In this document: positions 1 through 10,813 of the stretch, piece by piece
Layout of the letters: each line of letters begins with the position of its first letter
Numbering within the stretch: the first letter of the stretch is position 1
Source: Terriglobia bacterium
GTDB taxonomy: Bacteria > Acidobacteriota > Terriglobia > Bryobacterales > UBA6623
NCBI GenBank assembly: GCA_009838515.1
Contig: VXRL01000060.1
Span: 1-64,000, forward strand
Length of the DNA stretch: 64,000 nt
Reading direction: 5' to 3'
The notes under the pieces: model-generated
Databases searched by the model: none
The model's input: only the letters and a program-made list of their open reading frames with translations
Told to the model about the DNA's origin: nothing
Program-made: the position numbers and the translations under genes

Positions 1-573
1 CCGCTGAAGCTGTTCGAAACGGTGGCTGAGGAAGGCAGTTTCTTCGCGGGACGAGCAAAGTTCTTTCGCGCGAAACCAGCCACCTTGCTGGCTCTGAAAC
101 GGCTGGAAGACGACTTGGGCGTGCTCCTGATCGATCGATCCACGCATGCCTTGCAACTGCCCGACGCCGGGCGCAGGGCCTACGGCTACGCCAAGGAATT
201 CCCCTCTCTGGAACGCGAGATGCGTGTGGCTCACTCTGACTTGCGCAGCAGTGCGGCTGGCAAGCTCACCATAGGCGCGAATGAATCGACGGCGCTGCGC
301 CTGCTCGGGCACATCGAGCATTTCGGTAACAAGCACCGTGGTATCCAAGTCGAGTTACGGCGCAGCCTGTCCAGCCGGATCCCCCGGGCCGTGTGCGACG
401 GTTCGCTTGAGTTCGGAGCCGTCAGCTACGATTCGGCCGATCCCAATCTGCGTCTGTTCCGCCTCTACGACGACCGCGTTCGCATGAGTCCGCGGAATCT
501 TCTATTGTCTGTCTCCCTTCTCGAAAGGAACATCAACATACGGGCGGACGGTAACCTTCCGCTTGCCCACTAA
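1..573 (+). pseudogene. Truncated LysR-family transcriptional regulator (left edge open)
   Basis: The frame is open from base 1, so the true start lies outside the window. The first 60 or so visible residues fit the LysR winged helix: a 'FETVAEEGSF' stretch, then a recognition-helix region ending 'LKRLEDDLGVLLIDRS' and 'LPDAGRRAY', where the family has LTxAG. An effector-binding domain begins near visible residue 80 ('AGKLTIGANEST'). It stops about 110 residues later in a tail ('RNLLLSVSLLERN') that does not look like the family. LysR proteins are normally about 300 residues and this one ends near 190, so the C-terminal half of the sensor domain is missing. I infer a decayed or frameshifted gene. 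A divergent short regulator is possible but less likely. Confidence 0.6.
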
Positions 574-738
574 GCTTCGGCCGGACAAATTGTGGACAAC
601 TGCCTAGTAGCCTTCAGCTAGTGCTTGTGTCCGTCGCAGCTGAGGCGCTGACGCTCGGCTAGACTATGCTAGGTGGTGATCGAGGACGACCTCGCCACAG
701 TGATGCCGATGCCAAGTGCCACGCACTCGTCCTCGACA

Positions 739-1809
739 ATGCGTGGAAAGACTAGAGCCTGCACACGGGCTGTTGCCCTGACAGCCATCCTTGGACTGAT
801 GGGAAGTGCGATGGGCGTTTCGGCCGAGCACTCGATCCGGGTGGAGCGCTTGCTCGACCACCCGATCATCACGCCAGAGACGCACCCGAGTATCGGCAGG
901 AACATCCAGGGCCCGTCGTTGATCCGTGTCCCCGACTGGGTTTCCGATTCCTTGGGCAAGTACTACCTGTACTTTGCGGATCACAAGGGGAGCTACATCC
1001 GTCTGGCCTACGCCGATAGCTTGCGCGGTCCCTGGCAGGTGCATCCGTCGGGCAGCCTGCAGATCGAGAACTCTCACTTTCCCAGCGAGCCGCCCGCGAT
1101 CACGCAGGAACAGTTAGATCGAGAATCCGCCCGGAGGGCCGCTACCGTTGGCGGCAACAAACTGCCGCATTCGCTCCGCAAGGAGCTCACGGCCACTCAT
1201 ATCGCCTCGCCGGACGTACACGTCGATCACGACAACCGCCGCATCGTGATGTATTTCCACGGGTTGGAGTCTGCGGGAAGGCAGGTCAGCCGAGTCGCCC
1301 TGTCTCGCGATGGCATCGATTTCCAAGCGCGGCCCGAGATCCTAGGCAGGACGTACCTACGCGTGTTTGGACACGAGGGCCTGACCTATGGGATCGCCAT
1401 GCCGGGACAGGTGTACCGCTCCCGCGACGGCCTCTCCGATTTCGAGACGGGCCCGCTGCTGTTCAATCCCGACATGCGGCATTGTGCGCTCCTGAAGCGG
1501 GGCGACCGGCTATATGTTTTCTGGACTCAGGTCGGCCACGCGCCCGAGCGAATCTTGCTGAGCACCATCGACCTCTCTCCGGCTTGGACCGAATGGAAGG
1601 AGACGGGAGCTCAGGAGGTCATGCGCCCGGAGCGGGAATGGGAAGGCGCGCACGAGCCCAACGAGCCATCGATCCGCAGCGTGGCCTACGGTCCGGTCAA
1701 CCAGTTGCGCGATCCCGCCATCTTCGAAGAGGACGGGCGCGTATTCCTGCTATACGCCGTAGCGGGAGAGACCGGGATCGCCATCGCAGAACTCCACTTC
1801 GGCGACTGA
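739..1809 (+). CDS. Secreted beta-propeller protein, glycoside-hydrolase-43-like
   Basis: The product of 356 residues begins with a signal peptide (basic 'MRGKTRACTR', hydrophobic 'AVALTAILGLMG', cleavage near 'VSA-EHS'). The body has features of five-bladed propeller glycosidases: 'HPIITPETHPS' near the mature N-terminus, 'GPSLIRVPDW', 'KYYLYFADHKG', 'RLAYADSLRGPW' and a late 'QLRDPAIFEEDGR' blade motif. These resemble the GH43/GH32 superfamily, but I cannot assign catalytic carboxylates or a substrate. The frame extends upstream to GTG codons at 673 and 676. ATG 739 was chosen because it places the signal peptide at the N-terminus. The gene ends 28 bases before the convergent enolase-superfamily gene. 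It probably acts on carbohydrate outside the cytoplasm. Confidence 0.75.
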   Translation: MRGKTRACTRAVALTAILGLMGSAMGVSAEHSIRVERLLDHPIITPETHPSIGRNIQGPSLIRVPDWVSDSLGKYYLYFADHKGSYIRLAYADSLRGPWQVHPSGSLQIENSHFPSEPPAITQEQLDRESARRAATVGGNKLPHSLRKELTATHIASPDVHVDHDNRRIVMYFHGLESAGRQVSRVALSRDGIDFQARPEILGRTYLRVFGHEGLTYGIAMPGQVYRSRDGLSDFETGPLLFNPDMRHCALLKRGDRLYVFWTQVGHAPERILLSTIDLSPAWTEWKETGAQEVMRPEREWEGAHEPNEPSIRSVAYGPVNQLRDPAIFEEDGRVFLLYAVAGETGIAIAELHFGD

Positions 1810-1837
1810 GCGTCTCGGGATCGACCGGATTCCGGAC

Positions 1838-3082
1838 TCAAGCGATCACCGTCTTGGCAGGAAACGGCGGAGCTTCGTACAGATCCTCGTTCACTCGAAG
1901 CCCCAGGCCGGGCTCGTCCGAGACGGTATATGCGCCGTCCTTGAACTCGTAGCCGCTCACGGTGAGGGCAGCGCACTTGGAGCGGTCATCCTCGGCCGCC
2001 ACGATGTTCTTCTGGGTCTTCGCAAGGTGCAGGCTCATCAGCAAGCCCACTTGCGAGCCCCAATTGTGCGGCACTGCTTGGGCGCCGTGGGGCTCGCCCA
2101 ACTGCGACATGGCGCGACAGTCCAGGATTCCGCCGGTGCGAATGTCGAGCTGCATCACGTCGAAGAGGCGCTCCGGTTCGACAAAGGGCCGAAAGTCTTC
2201 CGCAGCCCGCATGTTCTCGCCATCGGCAATGGGAGTCTCAATGCCGGCCTGCTGCATCCGCTGGCGCAAGCGACGGTAGAGTTCGGCGTCTTCGGGGAAG
2301 ACCTCTTCAAGCCAATCGAGCCTCTGCTCCCGGGTTTCGCTGAGCAATTGCCACGCCCCCTCGAAATCGTCTCGGTACCCGTTGTTAGCGTCGACCAATA
2401 GCCTCGGCTGGAAGCCGATCGCCGAGCGCACGGAGCGGATGACTTCGATGTCGCGCCGCAACCCCTCGCTCCGCTGCATCCACTTGCTGCCTCTGCCGAT
2501 CTTGAGCTTGATCCCCCGGTAGCCGCTCTGCATGGCCTCGCGGGCCTCATCCACAACCGCCTGCGCGCCGCGGTCGCTATACCAGAGATCGCTGAAGTAG
2601 AGCGTCCCGTCGTAGACTTCGACGCGATCCTTGACGGATTCGCCAAAGAGCTTCCAGCAGGGCACGCCTCGCAACTTTCCGATGAGGTCGCACAGCGGCC
2701 CGTCGAGGTGCTTGTACTTGGTGAGCAGCGTGGCGAAGTTGGCCGCCCGCCCCCAAATCAGGCCGTCTCGGAATTCGTAGACCGCTTCAGGATCTGCGCC
2801 GAGCAGCGAGCGGATCTCCTTGAGGAACTCGGCATCGGGCTTGGTATAGCCCATCACGCCAACGCCTTCGACACCCGCGTCCGTCATGATGCGCACCAGT
2901 ACGTTCTCGTAGCTGGTGCCCTTGGGCTCGTTGTCGTAGGCATTCATTGCTACGAACTTGTGGAAGTCGCCTCGGATCTTCGACAGCGTGATCGAACTGA
3001 TCCGGACTGGAGCGGACACAGCCTTGGCTGCGCTCAACGCAACGCTGGCGGTGGAGAGGAACGTTCGGCGAGTGCTGGTCAT
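1838..3082 (-). CDS. Enolase-superfamily enzyme, mandelate racemase/muconate lactonizing type, Tat-exported
   Basis: This 414-residue protein starts with a Tat-like signal ('MTSTRRTFLSTASVALSAA'), unusual for a superfamily that is mostly cytoplasmic. Superfamily landmarks appear in order: the 'GIKLKIG' lysine motif, metal-ligand segments 'LLVDANNGY', 'EEVFPED' and 'IADGEN', then 'QLDIRTGG' and 'PHNWGSQVG', which carries the conserved histidine of mandelate-racemase-like members. These enzymes abstract the proton alpha to a carboxylate, typically from sugar acids. The substrate cannot be read from sequence. The neighbour downstream on this strand is the ceramidase-like gene, 210 bases away at its 3' end, so the two need not share a transcript. 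The double-Arg motif places it with other exported oxidoreductase or sugar enzymes in this window. Confidence 0.85.
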   Translation of the reverse strand: MTSTRRTFLSTASVALSAAKAVSAPVRISSITLSKIRGDFHKFVAMNAYDNEPKGTSYENVLVRIMTDAGVEGVGVMGYTKPDAEFLKEIRSLLGADPEAVYEFRDGLIWGRAANFATLLTKYKHLDGPLCDLIGKLRGVPCWKLFGESVKDRVEVYDGTLYFSDLWYSDRGAQAVVDEAREAMQSGYRGIKLKIGRGSKWMQRSEGLRRDIEVIRSVRSAIGFQPRLLVDANNGYRDDFEGAWQLLSETREQRLDWLEEVFPEDAELYRRLRQRMQQAGIETPIADGENMRAAEDFRPFVEPERLFDVMQLDIRTGGILDCRAMSQLGEPHGAQAVPHNWGSQVGLLMSLHLAKTQKNIVAAEDDRSKCAALTVSGYEFKDGAYTVSDEPGLGLRVNEDLYEAPPFPAKTVIA

Positions 3083-3292
3083 GACAATTCGGCGGCGGCG
3101 ACATTCGAGCGCGGGGGAATCGCTACCCTGCGGATCGCGTCGCGTCTCGGAGTCCAGACTACCATCGACTGGAGCCCTGCCCGCCCGTTTCTGAGCAGCA
3201 CGGGCCTGACCGGCGCCAAGGCGACCCGTGGCGTTGCAGCGGCCCGCCGAGGGCGGTATCCGGAGCGATCAGTCGGGCTCGCAAGCGCGACG

Positions 3293-4630
3293 CTACTGGG
3301 TGCGCCCCACGGCGCGGGCCATGTCGACGATCGCTTCCATCACGACTTCCTCAACGCTTGGGCGAAAGAGCCCGTAGTCCACGTATAGACCCCGTGTCTC
3401 GTAGCCGCCCTCCCGCAGGATTCTGGCCGTCGGGAGGTATCCGAACACGTCGTTGTTGTAGCCGCTGACCCAGAGCTTGAGCGGACCGAGTCGTTCCTGG
3501 GCGAGCCGGACGTAGTCGACCACGGTCTCTCCGCTGTAGGCGACCAATGTCAGATCCTGGCCGAACTGCCACAGCGCGAGCGGCGCAGCGTATGTTCGGA
3601 GCAACGACTCCCCCCTGTCCAGCTTCGCGAGGGCACCCTCCGTGAAAAATCTCCGATACGAAGGCGCACCGGCTTGCATTGTCTCGATCTGTCTTCGCGT
3701 GTGAGATTCGAGCGGCAGATCTACCGTGCGAAACTCGGTGCGCAGCGGCCCGCGCACCGGAGCGAGTTCGCCTTCGAGGACTTCCCTGACCGCCGCGGCC
3801 AGTTCGCCGCCATGTCGCCGAGCCAGATCGAGCGTGCCGCGGGGGTAGGGGTTAGCGTCGCCGGCGCAGCCGGTCATGAACATGGCCAGCACGCCGGGCA
3901 GGCTTTCCTCCAGCAGTTTTTGGGCGACACCGGCATAGTCGCCGCTGATCTTCAGATTGCCGCCTGTCAAGGTAGTGCAATGAGAACCTGCGCCGAAGAC
4001 TATCGCCCGGAGCGCGCCATCCGGCGCGTCCACGCGCAGCACCGGCACGGTGCGGTCCGCAGGGCCGCTGGCGTTGGTGCCAAGAATCACGCCGCGCTCG
4101 GTGAACTCCCGCCGATTCATGACGAAGTCCGCCACGCCGCGGCCCCACGACAGGCGCGCTGGGCGCAGGTCTTTCAAGGCCTTCCTGCCTGCGACGACGA
4201 TCTTTGACTCCATCGTTCGAATGTAGGCTTCGATCTTTCGGCGCGTTGCCGGTGTCGCGCGGGTAAGCAGCGAACCTGCCACCAGCGGTCCCGCGTGCGT
4301 GTGGGACGCGTTGAGAATGACCTGCTCTCGCCGAATTCCAGTGGCTTCTTGCAGCCGCGCGCAGATGGCCTCGGAGCGTTCGCGAGTGAAGCCGAGCAAG
4401 TCCGCCGTGATCAGCAGCGCTCGCTCCCCATTGCCGTCCTGAATCGCGAGCGCCTTGGCGGACAGCGGGTCGGCGACAGATTCGAACGGGGCCTCGCGGG
4501 CGGCGTATCCCGCCATTGGCAAGGGCTGGGCCGGCGTGATATCCGTCGCAGCCAGGCCCACCTGCCAGTCAGCGGCTTGGGCGGCCAGCAGCGCCGGAAA
4601 TGCCAATGCTAGGGCTAGCGAGGGACGCAT
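3293..4630 (-). CDS. Neutral/alkaline ceramidase N-terminal-domain-like secreted hydrolase
   Basis: The product has 445 residues with signal peptide 'MRPSLALALAFPALLAAQA'. It matches the N-terminal domain of neutral ceramidases: 'VGLAATDITP', 'PMAGYA', 'ILNASHTHAGP' (first Zn histidine), 'GSHCTTLTG' (second histidine), 'YSGETVVDY' (Glu) and 'GYNNDVFGYLPT' (Tyr). The serine-nucleophile region, GDxSPN in true ceramidases, reads 'TGCAGDANPYP', so amide-hydrolase chemistry on ceramide is doubtful. Classical bacterial ceramidases are about 650 residues, and the C-terminal domain is absent here. ATG 4630 is preferred over in-frame TTG 4639, because a TATACT element ends 8 bases before 4630 and overlaps 4639. 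It is probably a secreted zinc hydrolase of unknown substrate. Confidence 0.8.
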   Translation of the reverse strand: MRPSLALALAFPALLAAQAADWQVGLAATDITPAQPLPMAGYAAREAPFESVADPLSAKALAIQDGNGERALLITADLLGFTRERSEAICARLQEATGIRREQVILNASHTHAGPLVAGSLLTRATPATRRKIEAYIRTMESKIVVAGRKALKDLRPARLSWGRGVADFVMNRREFTERGVILGTNASGPADRTVPVLRVDAPDGALRAIVFGAGSHCTTLTGGNLKISGDYAGVAQKLLEESLPGVLAMFMTGCAGDANPYPRGTLDLARRHGGELAAAVREVLEGELAPVRGPLRTEFRTVDLPLESHTRRQIETMQAGAPSYRRFFTEGALAKLDRGESLLRTYAAPLALWQFGQDLTLVAYSGETVVDYVRLAQERLGPLKLWVSGYNNDVFGYLPTARILREGGYETRGLYVDYGLFRPSVEEVVMEAIVDMARAVGRTQ

Positions 4631-4638
4631 CGCGCCCA

Positions 4639-4644
4639 AGTATA
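4639..4644 (-). promoter_or_regulatory. -10 element (TATACT) of the ceramidase-like gene
   Basis: TATACT on the minus strand ends 8 bases before ATG 4630, so a transcript starting about 7 bases after it would have almost no leader. No good -35 was seen at 16-18 bases. Confidence 0.5.
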
Positions 4645-4661
4645 CTCTCGCCGGCCGATGT

Positions 4662-5660
4662 TCAGGGCTGAATGCGGATCGTGCGGCCGCCCGCGGCCGA
4701 CTCCACCGCCGCGTCTGCCAGCATCAGTGCCCGCCGGCCGTCTTCAAAGCTCGGCGACGGAGCGAAGCCGCCTTCGATGGCGTCGATGAAGGCGTCGATC
4801 TCGCGAAGGTAGGATTCGGCGTAGCGGTCGATGAAAAAGTGGTGCAGCCGTTCGCCAGCCCCAGTCGCGGTGGAGCTGTAACGCTGGAGGTTCGTCATGG
4901 CTGGGTTGGCGGAAATGAGCATGCCTTTTTCGCCGAACATCTCGATGCGCTGGTCGTAGCCGTACGCGCAGCGTCGCGAGCAGTTGATCTGGCACATGGC
5001 GCCAGAGGACATTCGCATGGTCACTACGGCCGAGTCCACGTCGCCGAGCTCGCCGATCGCGGGTTCGACCAGCACCCCGCCCATCGCGCTGACTTCGACG
5101 GGCTCCTGCGCGAAGAGGAAGCGCGCGATGTCGAAGTCGTGAATCATCATGTCCCTGAAGAGGCCGCCCGACACGCGCACGTAGTCCAGTGGCGGCGGAG
5201 CCGGGTCGCGGCTCGTGATCACGGCAAGCTCCAAGCTGCCGATCTCGCCGCTGGCCGCGGCTTGTCCCAGAGCCGCGTGGCTGGGGTCGAAGCGACGGTT
5301 GAAGCCGATCTGGACACGCGCGCCTGTTGACTCAACGACCTCCGCGCACTCGTCCACCCGGCGGATGTCCAAGTGGATCGGCTTCTCGCACAGGACGGCC
5401 TTGCCAGCCCGTGCGGACCGCTCGATCAATTCGCAATGTGTGTCCGTCGAGGTCGCGATCAAGACGGCTTCGATCGAACCATCGCCCAGCAGCGCATCGA
5501 CCGAATCGTACGCTCGGCTGCCCGTGGCACGAGCCGCCTCCGCGCTGGCCGCCGAGTCCACGTCATAGATGCCGGCCAATTCTGCCCGGCCATGGGTCGC
5601 GAGATTCCGCGCGTGCATCCGGCCGATGCGGCCCGCGCCCAGTAGTGCGAATCGAATCAT
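4662..5660 (-). CDS. iolG: Gfo/Idh/MocA oxidoreductase, myo-inositol 2-dehydrogenase-like
   Basis: This 332-residue cytoplasmic protein has an N-terminal Rossmann fold ('LLGAGRIGRMHARN') and the family's 'LCEKPIHLD' motif, whose lysine is catalytic. 'IGFNRRFDP' and 'GGLFRDMMIHDFDIARFL' carry the Asp/His typical of inositol 2-dehydrogenases (IolG). Length and motif order fit IolG, which oxidises myo-inositol to scyllo-inosose with NAD. A related sugar dehydrogenase is possible because the other iol genes are not adjacent; an iolA-like gene lies far away at 19533. It follows pyrG on the same strand with a 14-base gap, and a GAGG ribosome site precedes ATG 5660, so the two may be co-transcribed. 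Confidence 0.8.
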   Translation of the reverse strand: MIRFALLGAGRIGRMHARNLATHGRAELAGIYDVDSAASAEAARATGSRAYDSVDALLGDGSIEAVLIATSTDTHCELIERSARAGKAVLCEKPIHLDIRRVDECAEVVESTGARVQIGFNRRFDPSHAALGQAAASGEIGSLELAVITSRDPAPPPLDYVRVSGGLFRDMMIHDFDIARFLFAQEPVEVSAMGGVLVEPAIGELGDVDSAVVTMRMSSGAMCQINCSRRCAYGYDQRIEMFGEKGMLISANPAMTNLQRYSSTATGAGERLHHFFIDRYAESYLREIDAFIDAIEGGFAPSPSFEDGRRALMLADAAVESAAGGRTIRIQP

Positions 5661-5674
5661 GGTTGTGCCTCAGG

Positions 5675-7468
<1,794 letters not shown>

Positions 7469-7601
7469 CTAACGCAGAAAGCGGGCGGAGCGCGGAAGTG
7501 CGGAGAGACAAATGCGGGCCGTGGTGCTATTGTGATAATCGCGCACTAGGCTGCCAATCGGCAGTCTTGGCGCTGTCGGCGCTGATGGCAGGAGCCAGTT
7601 G

Positions 7602-8603
7602 ATGCAACGAGCTGGAGCGAGGGGGCCTCTCTGCGGTCTGGGACTGTTGCTGATCGCGGCCACCGTTCTGTCGAGCCCCGTCTCGCTGACCGGCGACGCC
7701 GATCCGGCGCTTAGAACGAATCCTGCCCGCGACGACCTGAACTTGGAGTTCAGCCGCCGCGAAATCATCAAGGTCGATGTCGAGATGGCATTGATCAACG
7801 TGACCGTGACCGACCCGATCGGGCGCATGGTCACCGGCCTCGACAAGGAGCACTTCGTGCTCAAGGAGGACAACAAGCCGCAACTCATCGAGCAGTTCGG
7901 CGCCGAGGAGGCGCCTCTGTCGCTGGCGGTCGTCTTCGATGCCTCGGGCAGCATGGGCTACAAGATGACCAAGTCGCGCGAGGCCGTCGCGCAATTCTTC
8001 AAGACCGTCAATCCCGAGGACGAGTTCTTCCTGGTCCAATTCAACAACCGGCCCGAGATGGTGACGGGTTTCACTCGCAGCCTCGAAGAGATCCAGAGCC
8101 GGCTCACTTTCGTGCGCTCGAAGGGGCGCACAGCCCTCCTGGATGCGATTTACCTCGCACTGAGCCAAATGAAGGAGGCCAAGAACTCCCAGAAGGCCTT
8201 GCTGGTCATTTCCGATGGCGGCGACAACTCCAGCCGCTACACCCCGCGGGAGATCAAGCGAACTGTGCGCGAGTCTGACGTGCAGATTTATGCCATTGGC
8301 ATCTACGAGCCTTACGCTTCTCGGGGGCGCACGCCGGAGGAGGCTGCCGGTCCGGGACTGCTGACTGAAATCGCGGAGTCCACCGGCGGCAGGCAGTTCG
8401 CCGTGCAGAACGTGAACGAGCTGCCCGATATCGCCGAGAAGATTGGGATCGAGCTGCGTAACCAATACGTGCTGGGATACATCCCAGAGAATACGCAGAA
8501 AGATGGCAAGTGGCGTCGAGTCAAGGTCGAAATCAAGAAGATTCGTGGCATGCCGGAGCTACGGCCGTACTACCGCAACGGGTACTATGCGCCGACTCGC
8601 TAG
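7602..8603 (+). CDS. Secreted von Willebrand factor A protein, acidobacterial VWFA-related family
   Basis: The 333-residue product has a signal sequence ('LCGLGLLLIAATVLSSP') and a beta-sandwich leader domain ('VEMALINVTVTDPIGRMVTGL', 'HFVLKEDNKPQ'). A VWA domain follows with a complete MIDAS motif 'DASGSMG', plus 'GRTALLDAIYLAL' and 'LLVISDGGDNSS'. The C-terminus ('LRNQYVLGYIP', 'YYRNGYYAP') is the signature end of the VWFA-related acidobacterial family, many copies of which occur per genome. The function of the family is unknown; VWA domains bind partner proteins through a metal ion. ATG 7602 is preferred over TTG 7599 because GGAG lies 7 bases upstream of it. It overlaps the next VWA gene. 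Confidence 0.9.
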   Translation: MQRAGARGPLCGLGLLLIAATVLSSPVSLTGDADPALRTNPARDDLNLEFSRREIIKVDVEMALINVTVTDPIGRMVTGLDKEHFVLKEDNKPQLIEQFGAEEAPLSLAVVFDASGSMGYKMTKSREAVAQFFKTVNPEDEFFLVQFNNRPEMVTGFTRSLEEIQSRLTFVRSKGRTALLDAIYLALSQMKEAKNSQKALLVISDGGDNSSRYTPREIKRTVRESDVQIYAIGIYEPYASRGRTPEEAAGPGLLTEIAESTGGRQFAVQNVNELPDIAEKIGIELRNQYVLGYIPENTQKDGKWRRVKVEIKKIRGMPELRPYYRNGYYAPTR

Positions 8604-9552
8604 GTGGAACAGCGCTGTCGGACGGTGGCCGGTTCGAACCGCAGCCCTAGCCGCGACCGCTTGGCTGGCGGCGGTGGTGCTGTACATGCCTGCGGCCCGC
8701 GGCCAGACGGGCGGCTGCCCTCCCGGCATCGCGTTCTGCGTCGAGACCCAACGTGTCGTGCTGCACGTGACCGTCGTGGACCGCCAAGACCGCTTCGTCA
8801 CGGATCTTTCCGAGAGCGCGTTCTCCATCGTGGAGGACGATCAGCAGCAGAGCCTGACCTATTTCGCGCAAGAAGACGTGCCGGTGTCCATCGGGCTGGT
8901 GATCGACAATTCGGGCAGCATGCGCGAGAGTCGCCGCCATGTGAACGCGGCCGCCTTGGAGTTTGTGAAGGCTTCCAATCCACAGGACGAGGTCTTCGTC
9001 GTCAACTTCAACGACGAGTCGTACATCGATCAAGACTTCACCAGTGATATCGACCGCCTGCAGGATGCCCTGCAAAGGATCGACACCCGCGGCGGCACAG
9101 CCCTCTACGATGCGACGAGCTTGTCACTGGACCATCTCGTAGAGGCTGGCAACAAGGACTACAACAAGCGCGCGCTGCTGATCATCACCGATGGCGAGGA
9201 CACCTCCAGTCGGATGGACTTGGAACTGCTGGTGCGAAAGCTGCAGAGTTCCGACGTGACGATCTATGGCATAGGGCTGCTCGCGGAAGAGGAGCGCAGG
9301 GCTGCGAAGCGCGCTGAGCGCCACCTGCGCACAATCACCCGGCCCACCGGCGGGCCCGCCTACTTCCCGACCAGCTTTGATGAGGTCGAGCCGCTTGTGA
9401 AGAGGATCGCGGCAGATATTCGCAACCAGTACATCCTCGAGTACAACCGGCCCGAGGGCAAAGGGGCGGGCTACCGACGTATCCGAATCGACCTCAAAGG
9501 CCGCGCCAAGAGCAATAAAGTGCGCCACCGTCCCGGCTACTATGCCGACTAG
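8587..9552 (+). CDS. Second secreted VWFA-related protein, overlapping the first
   Basis: This is a paralogue of the preceding gene, 321 residues. A Cys-containing segment ('GGCPPGIAFCVE') follows the signal peptide ('MRRLARWNSAVGRW', 'AALAATAWLAAVVLYMPAARG'). The leader motif 'VVLHVTVVDRQDRFVTDL' and MIDAS 'DNSGSMR' are intact, and the C-terminus 'IRNQYILEYNRP' with 'RHRPGYYAD' matches the family. ATG 8587 lies inside the 3' end of the upstream gene (17-base overlap, different frame), giving a signal peptide at the N-terminus. The frame is open further upstream, but that part is antisense-like noise inside the first gene. The tandem, overlapping arrangement suggests translational coupling and joint action of the two proteins. 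Confidence 0.88.
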   Translation: MRRLARWNSAVGRWPVRTAALAATAWLAAVVLYMPAARGQTGGCPPGIAFCVETQRVVLHVTVVDRQDRFVTDLSESAFSIVEDDQQQSLTYFAQEDVPVSIGLVIDNSGSMRESRRHVNAAALEFVKASNPQDEVFVVNFNDESYIDQDFTSDIDRLQDALQRIDTRGGTALYDATSLSLDHLVEAGNKDYNKRALLIITDGEDTSSRMDLELLVRKLQSSDVTIYGIGLLAEEERRAAKRAERHLRTITRPTGGPAYFPTSFDEVEPLVKRIAADIRNQYILEYNRPEGKGAGYRRIRIDLKGRAKSNKVRHRPGYYAD

Positions 9553-9826
9553 ACCGGAAGCTGGCGCGGCGAGGGCTTGGCTGGAAACCCTGCGCTTCTT
9601 GTGGCATGCCAGTCGCGGCCATCGGTTGCGGCCGTGGCGCAGCCCCTATCTGCGCTGGCGCATCGAGACTTACTCGGGGATTCACGCCGAGGCGGTCGAT
9701 GCCAGGGCCTTCCGGCAGTTTCTCTGGCGTGAGCGGAGCAGCCTCTGGCGCTACCTGCGCTGGGTCGGCGAGATGCGGTCTGGATGGGGCGGCGCTACGC
9801 CTCGCCGGCCGCCTGCAGGGCGGTAA
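9542..9826 (+). CDS. Small Trp/Arg-rich protein of unknown function, coupled to the VWA genes
   Basis: The 94-residue product is basic and rich in tryptophan (about nine) and arginine. Its middle ('[20 protein letters not shown]', '[16 protein letters not shown]') looks amphipathic and protein-like rather than random; the last 15 residues look less constrained. ATG 9542 overlaps the stop of the second VWA gene by 11 bases, the same coupling seen between the two VWA genes. Its 3' end overlaps the convergent pta gene by 32 bases. No signal peptide or clear membrane segment is visible. I do not recognise a family; a peripheral membrane or nucleic-acid-binding protein would fit the composition. 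Confidence 0.6.
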   Translation: MPTRPEAGAARAWLETLRFLWHASRGHRLRPWRSPYLRWRIETYSGIHAEAVDARAFRQFLWRERSSLWRYLRWVGEMRSGWGGATPRRPPAGR

Positions 9827-10769
9827 CGGCCGCCACGTAGTAGATGTCGTCCACCGAGCAGCCGCGCGAGAGGTCGTTCGCTGGCTTGTTCAGACCCTGC
9901 AGGAAGGGGCCCAGCGACTGTGCGCCGCCCAGGCGCTCCGCCAGCTTGTAGCCGATGTTGGCGGCATTGAGATCGGGGAAGACCAGCACGTTGGCGCGAC
10001 CCGCGACCGGGGATCCGGGGGCCTTGGAAGCGCCGACGCTCTCCAGCAGGGCGGCGTCGGCCTGTAGCTCGCCGTCGATTTTGAGATCCTGACGGCGCTC
10101 GCGGACGATCCTGAGCGCCTCGATGACTTGATCGGCCAGGGGGTGCTTGGCACTGCCCTTGGTCGAGAACGAAAGCAGCGCGACATACGGTTCGGCGGCG
10201 AGCAGGTTGCGACTGTTCAAGGCTGTGGCGATGGCGATGTCGGCGAGCTGGCTTGCGTTCGGGGCGGGCACCACCGCCGGGTCGGCGAACACCATCACAC
10301 CGTCGGAGCCATATTGCTTGTCCGGATGCACCTGCACCATGAAGCTGGACACGAGCTTGTATTCCGGGCGGACGCCGATGCATTCGATCAGGGCGCGCAC
10401 CGTTTGTCCAGTGGTGTTCTTGGCTCCCCCGACCAAGCCGTCGGCGTCGCCGTTCTCGAGCGCCAGCGCCGCGTAGTACAGCGACGTCGTGGCGATCTGC
10501 TGCGCCTCGGCCTCGGTCATTCCCCGATGGCGGCGGCGCTCGTAGTAAATCTGCGCGTAGCGCTCGCTACGGCCGGAAGTTTCGGGATGGGAGCAGGTCA
10601 CGCCAGGCGCGCACTCGGTATTGGTGCTGACCAAGATCGGCCGCACGACCTTGTCCCGGGCAAGGCGCGCACAGGCCTCGCGCACGCGGGGGTCGTCGCC
10701 CTCGGGAAAGACAATGCGGCACTGCTGGACCCGCGCGCGATCGACCAGGCTTGCCAGATAGGCGCCCAT
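9795..10769 (-). CDS. pta: Phosphate acetyltransferase
   Basis: Pta interconverts acetyl-CoA and acetyl phosphate. The 324-residue product has the short-form length and family motifs '[15 protein letters not shown]', '[17 protein letters not shown]', '[19 protein letters not shown]', '[12 protein letters not shown]'-type text ('[19 protein letters not shown]') and '[16 protein letters not shown]'. The frame is open 87 codons further upstream, but that extension is low-complexity Arg/Pro/Gly text unlike the family, so ATG 10769 was chosen. The start leaves only a weak AAAGAG upstream. No acetate kinase gene is next to it. The gene runs 44 bases downstream of the Gfo/Idh/MocA gene on the same strand. 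Confidence 0.92.
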   Translation of the reverse strand: MGAYLASLVDRARVQQCRIVFPEGDDPRVREACARLARDKVVRPILVSTNTECAPGVTCSHPETSGRSERYAQIYYERRRHRGMTEAEAQQIATTSLYYAALALENGDADGLVGGAKNTTGQTVRALIECIGVRPEYKLVSSFMVQVHPDKQYGSDGVMVFADPAVVPAPNASQLADIAIATALNSRNLLAAEPYVALLSFSTKGSAKHPLADQVIEALRIVRERRQDLKIDGELQADAALLESVGASKAPGSPVAGRANVLVFPDLNAANIGYKLAERLGGAQSLGPFLQGLNKPANDLSRGCSVDDIYYVAAVTALQAAGEA

Positions 10770-10813
10770 CTCTTTGATCGTACCGACTCGCAGCGCCCGC
10801 CTGCTTCGGGGCC

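Noticed and set aside
673-738. Upstream GTG starts for the propeller protein
   Set aside because: They would put about 20 unrelated residues before a normal signal peptide. ATG 739 was kept, although a TATGCT at 665-670 would allow GTG 676.
8625-8645. A tRNA-like 'GGTTCGAACC' loop
   Set aside because: No acceptor or anticodon stems can be folded around it, and it lies inside the second VWA gene.
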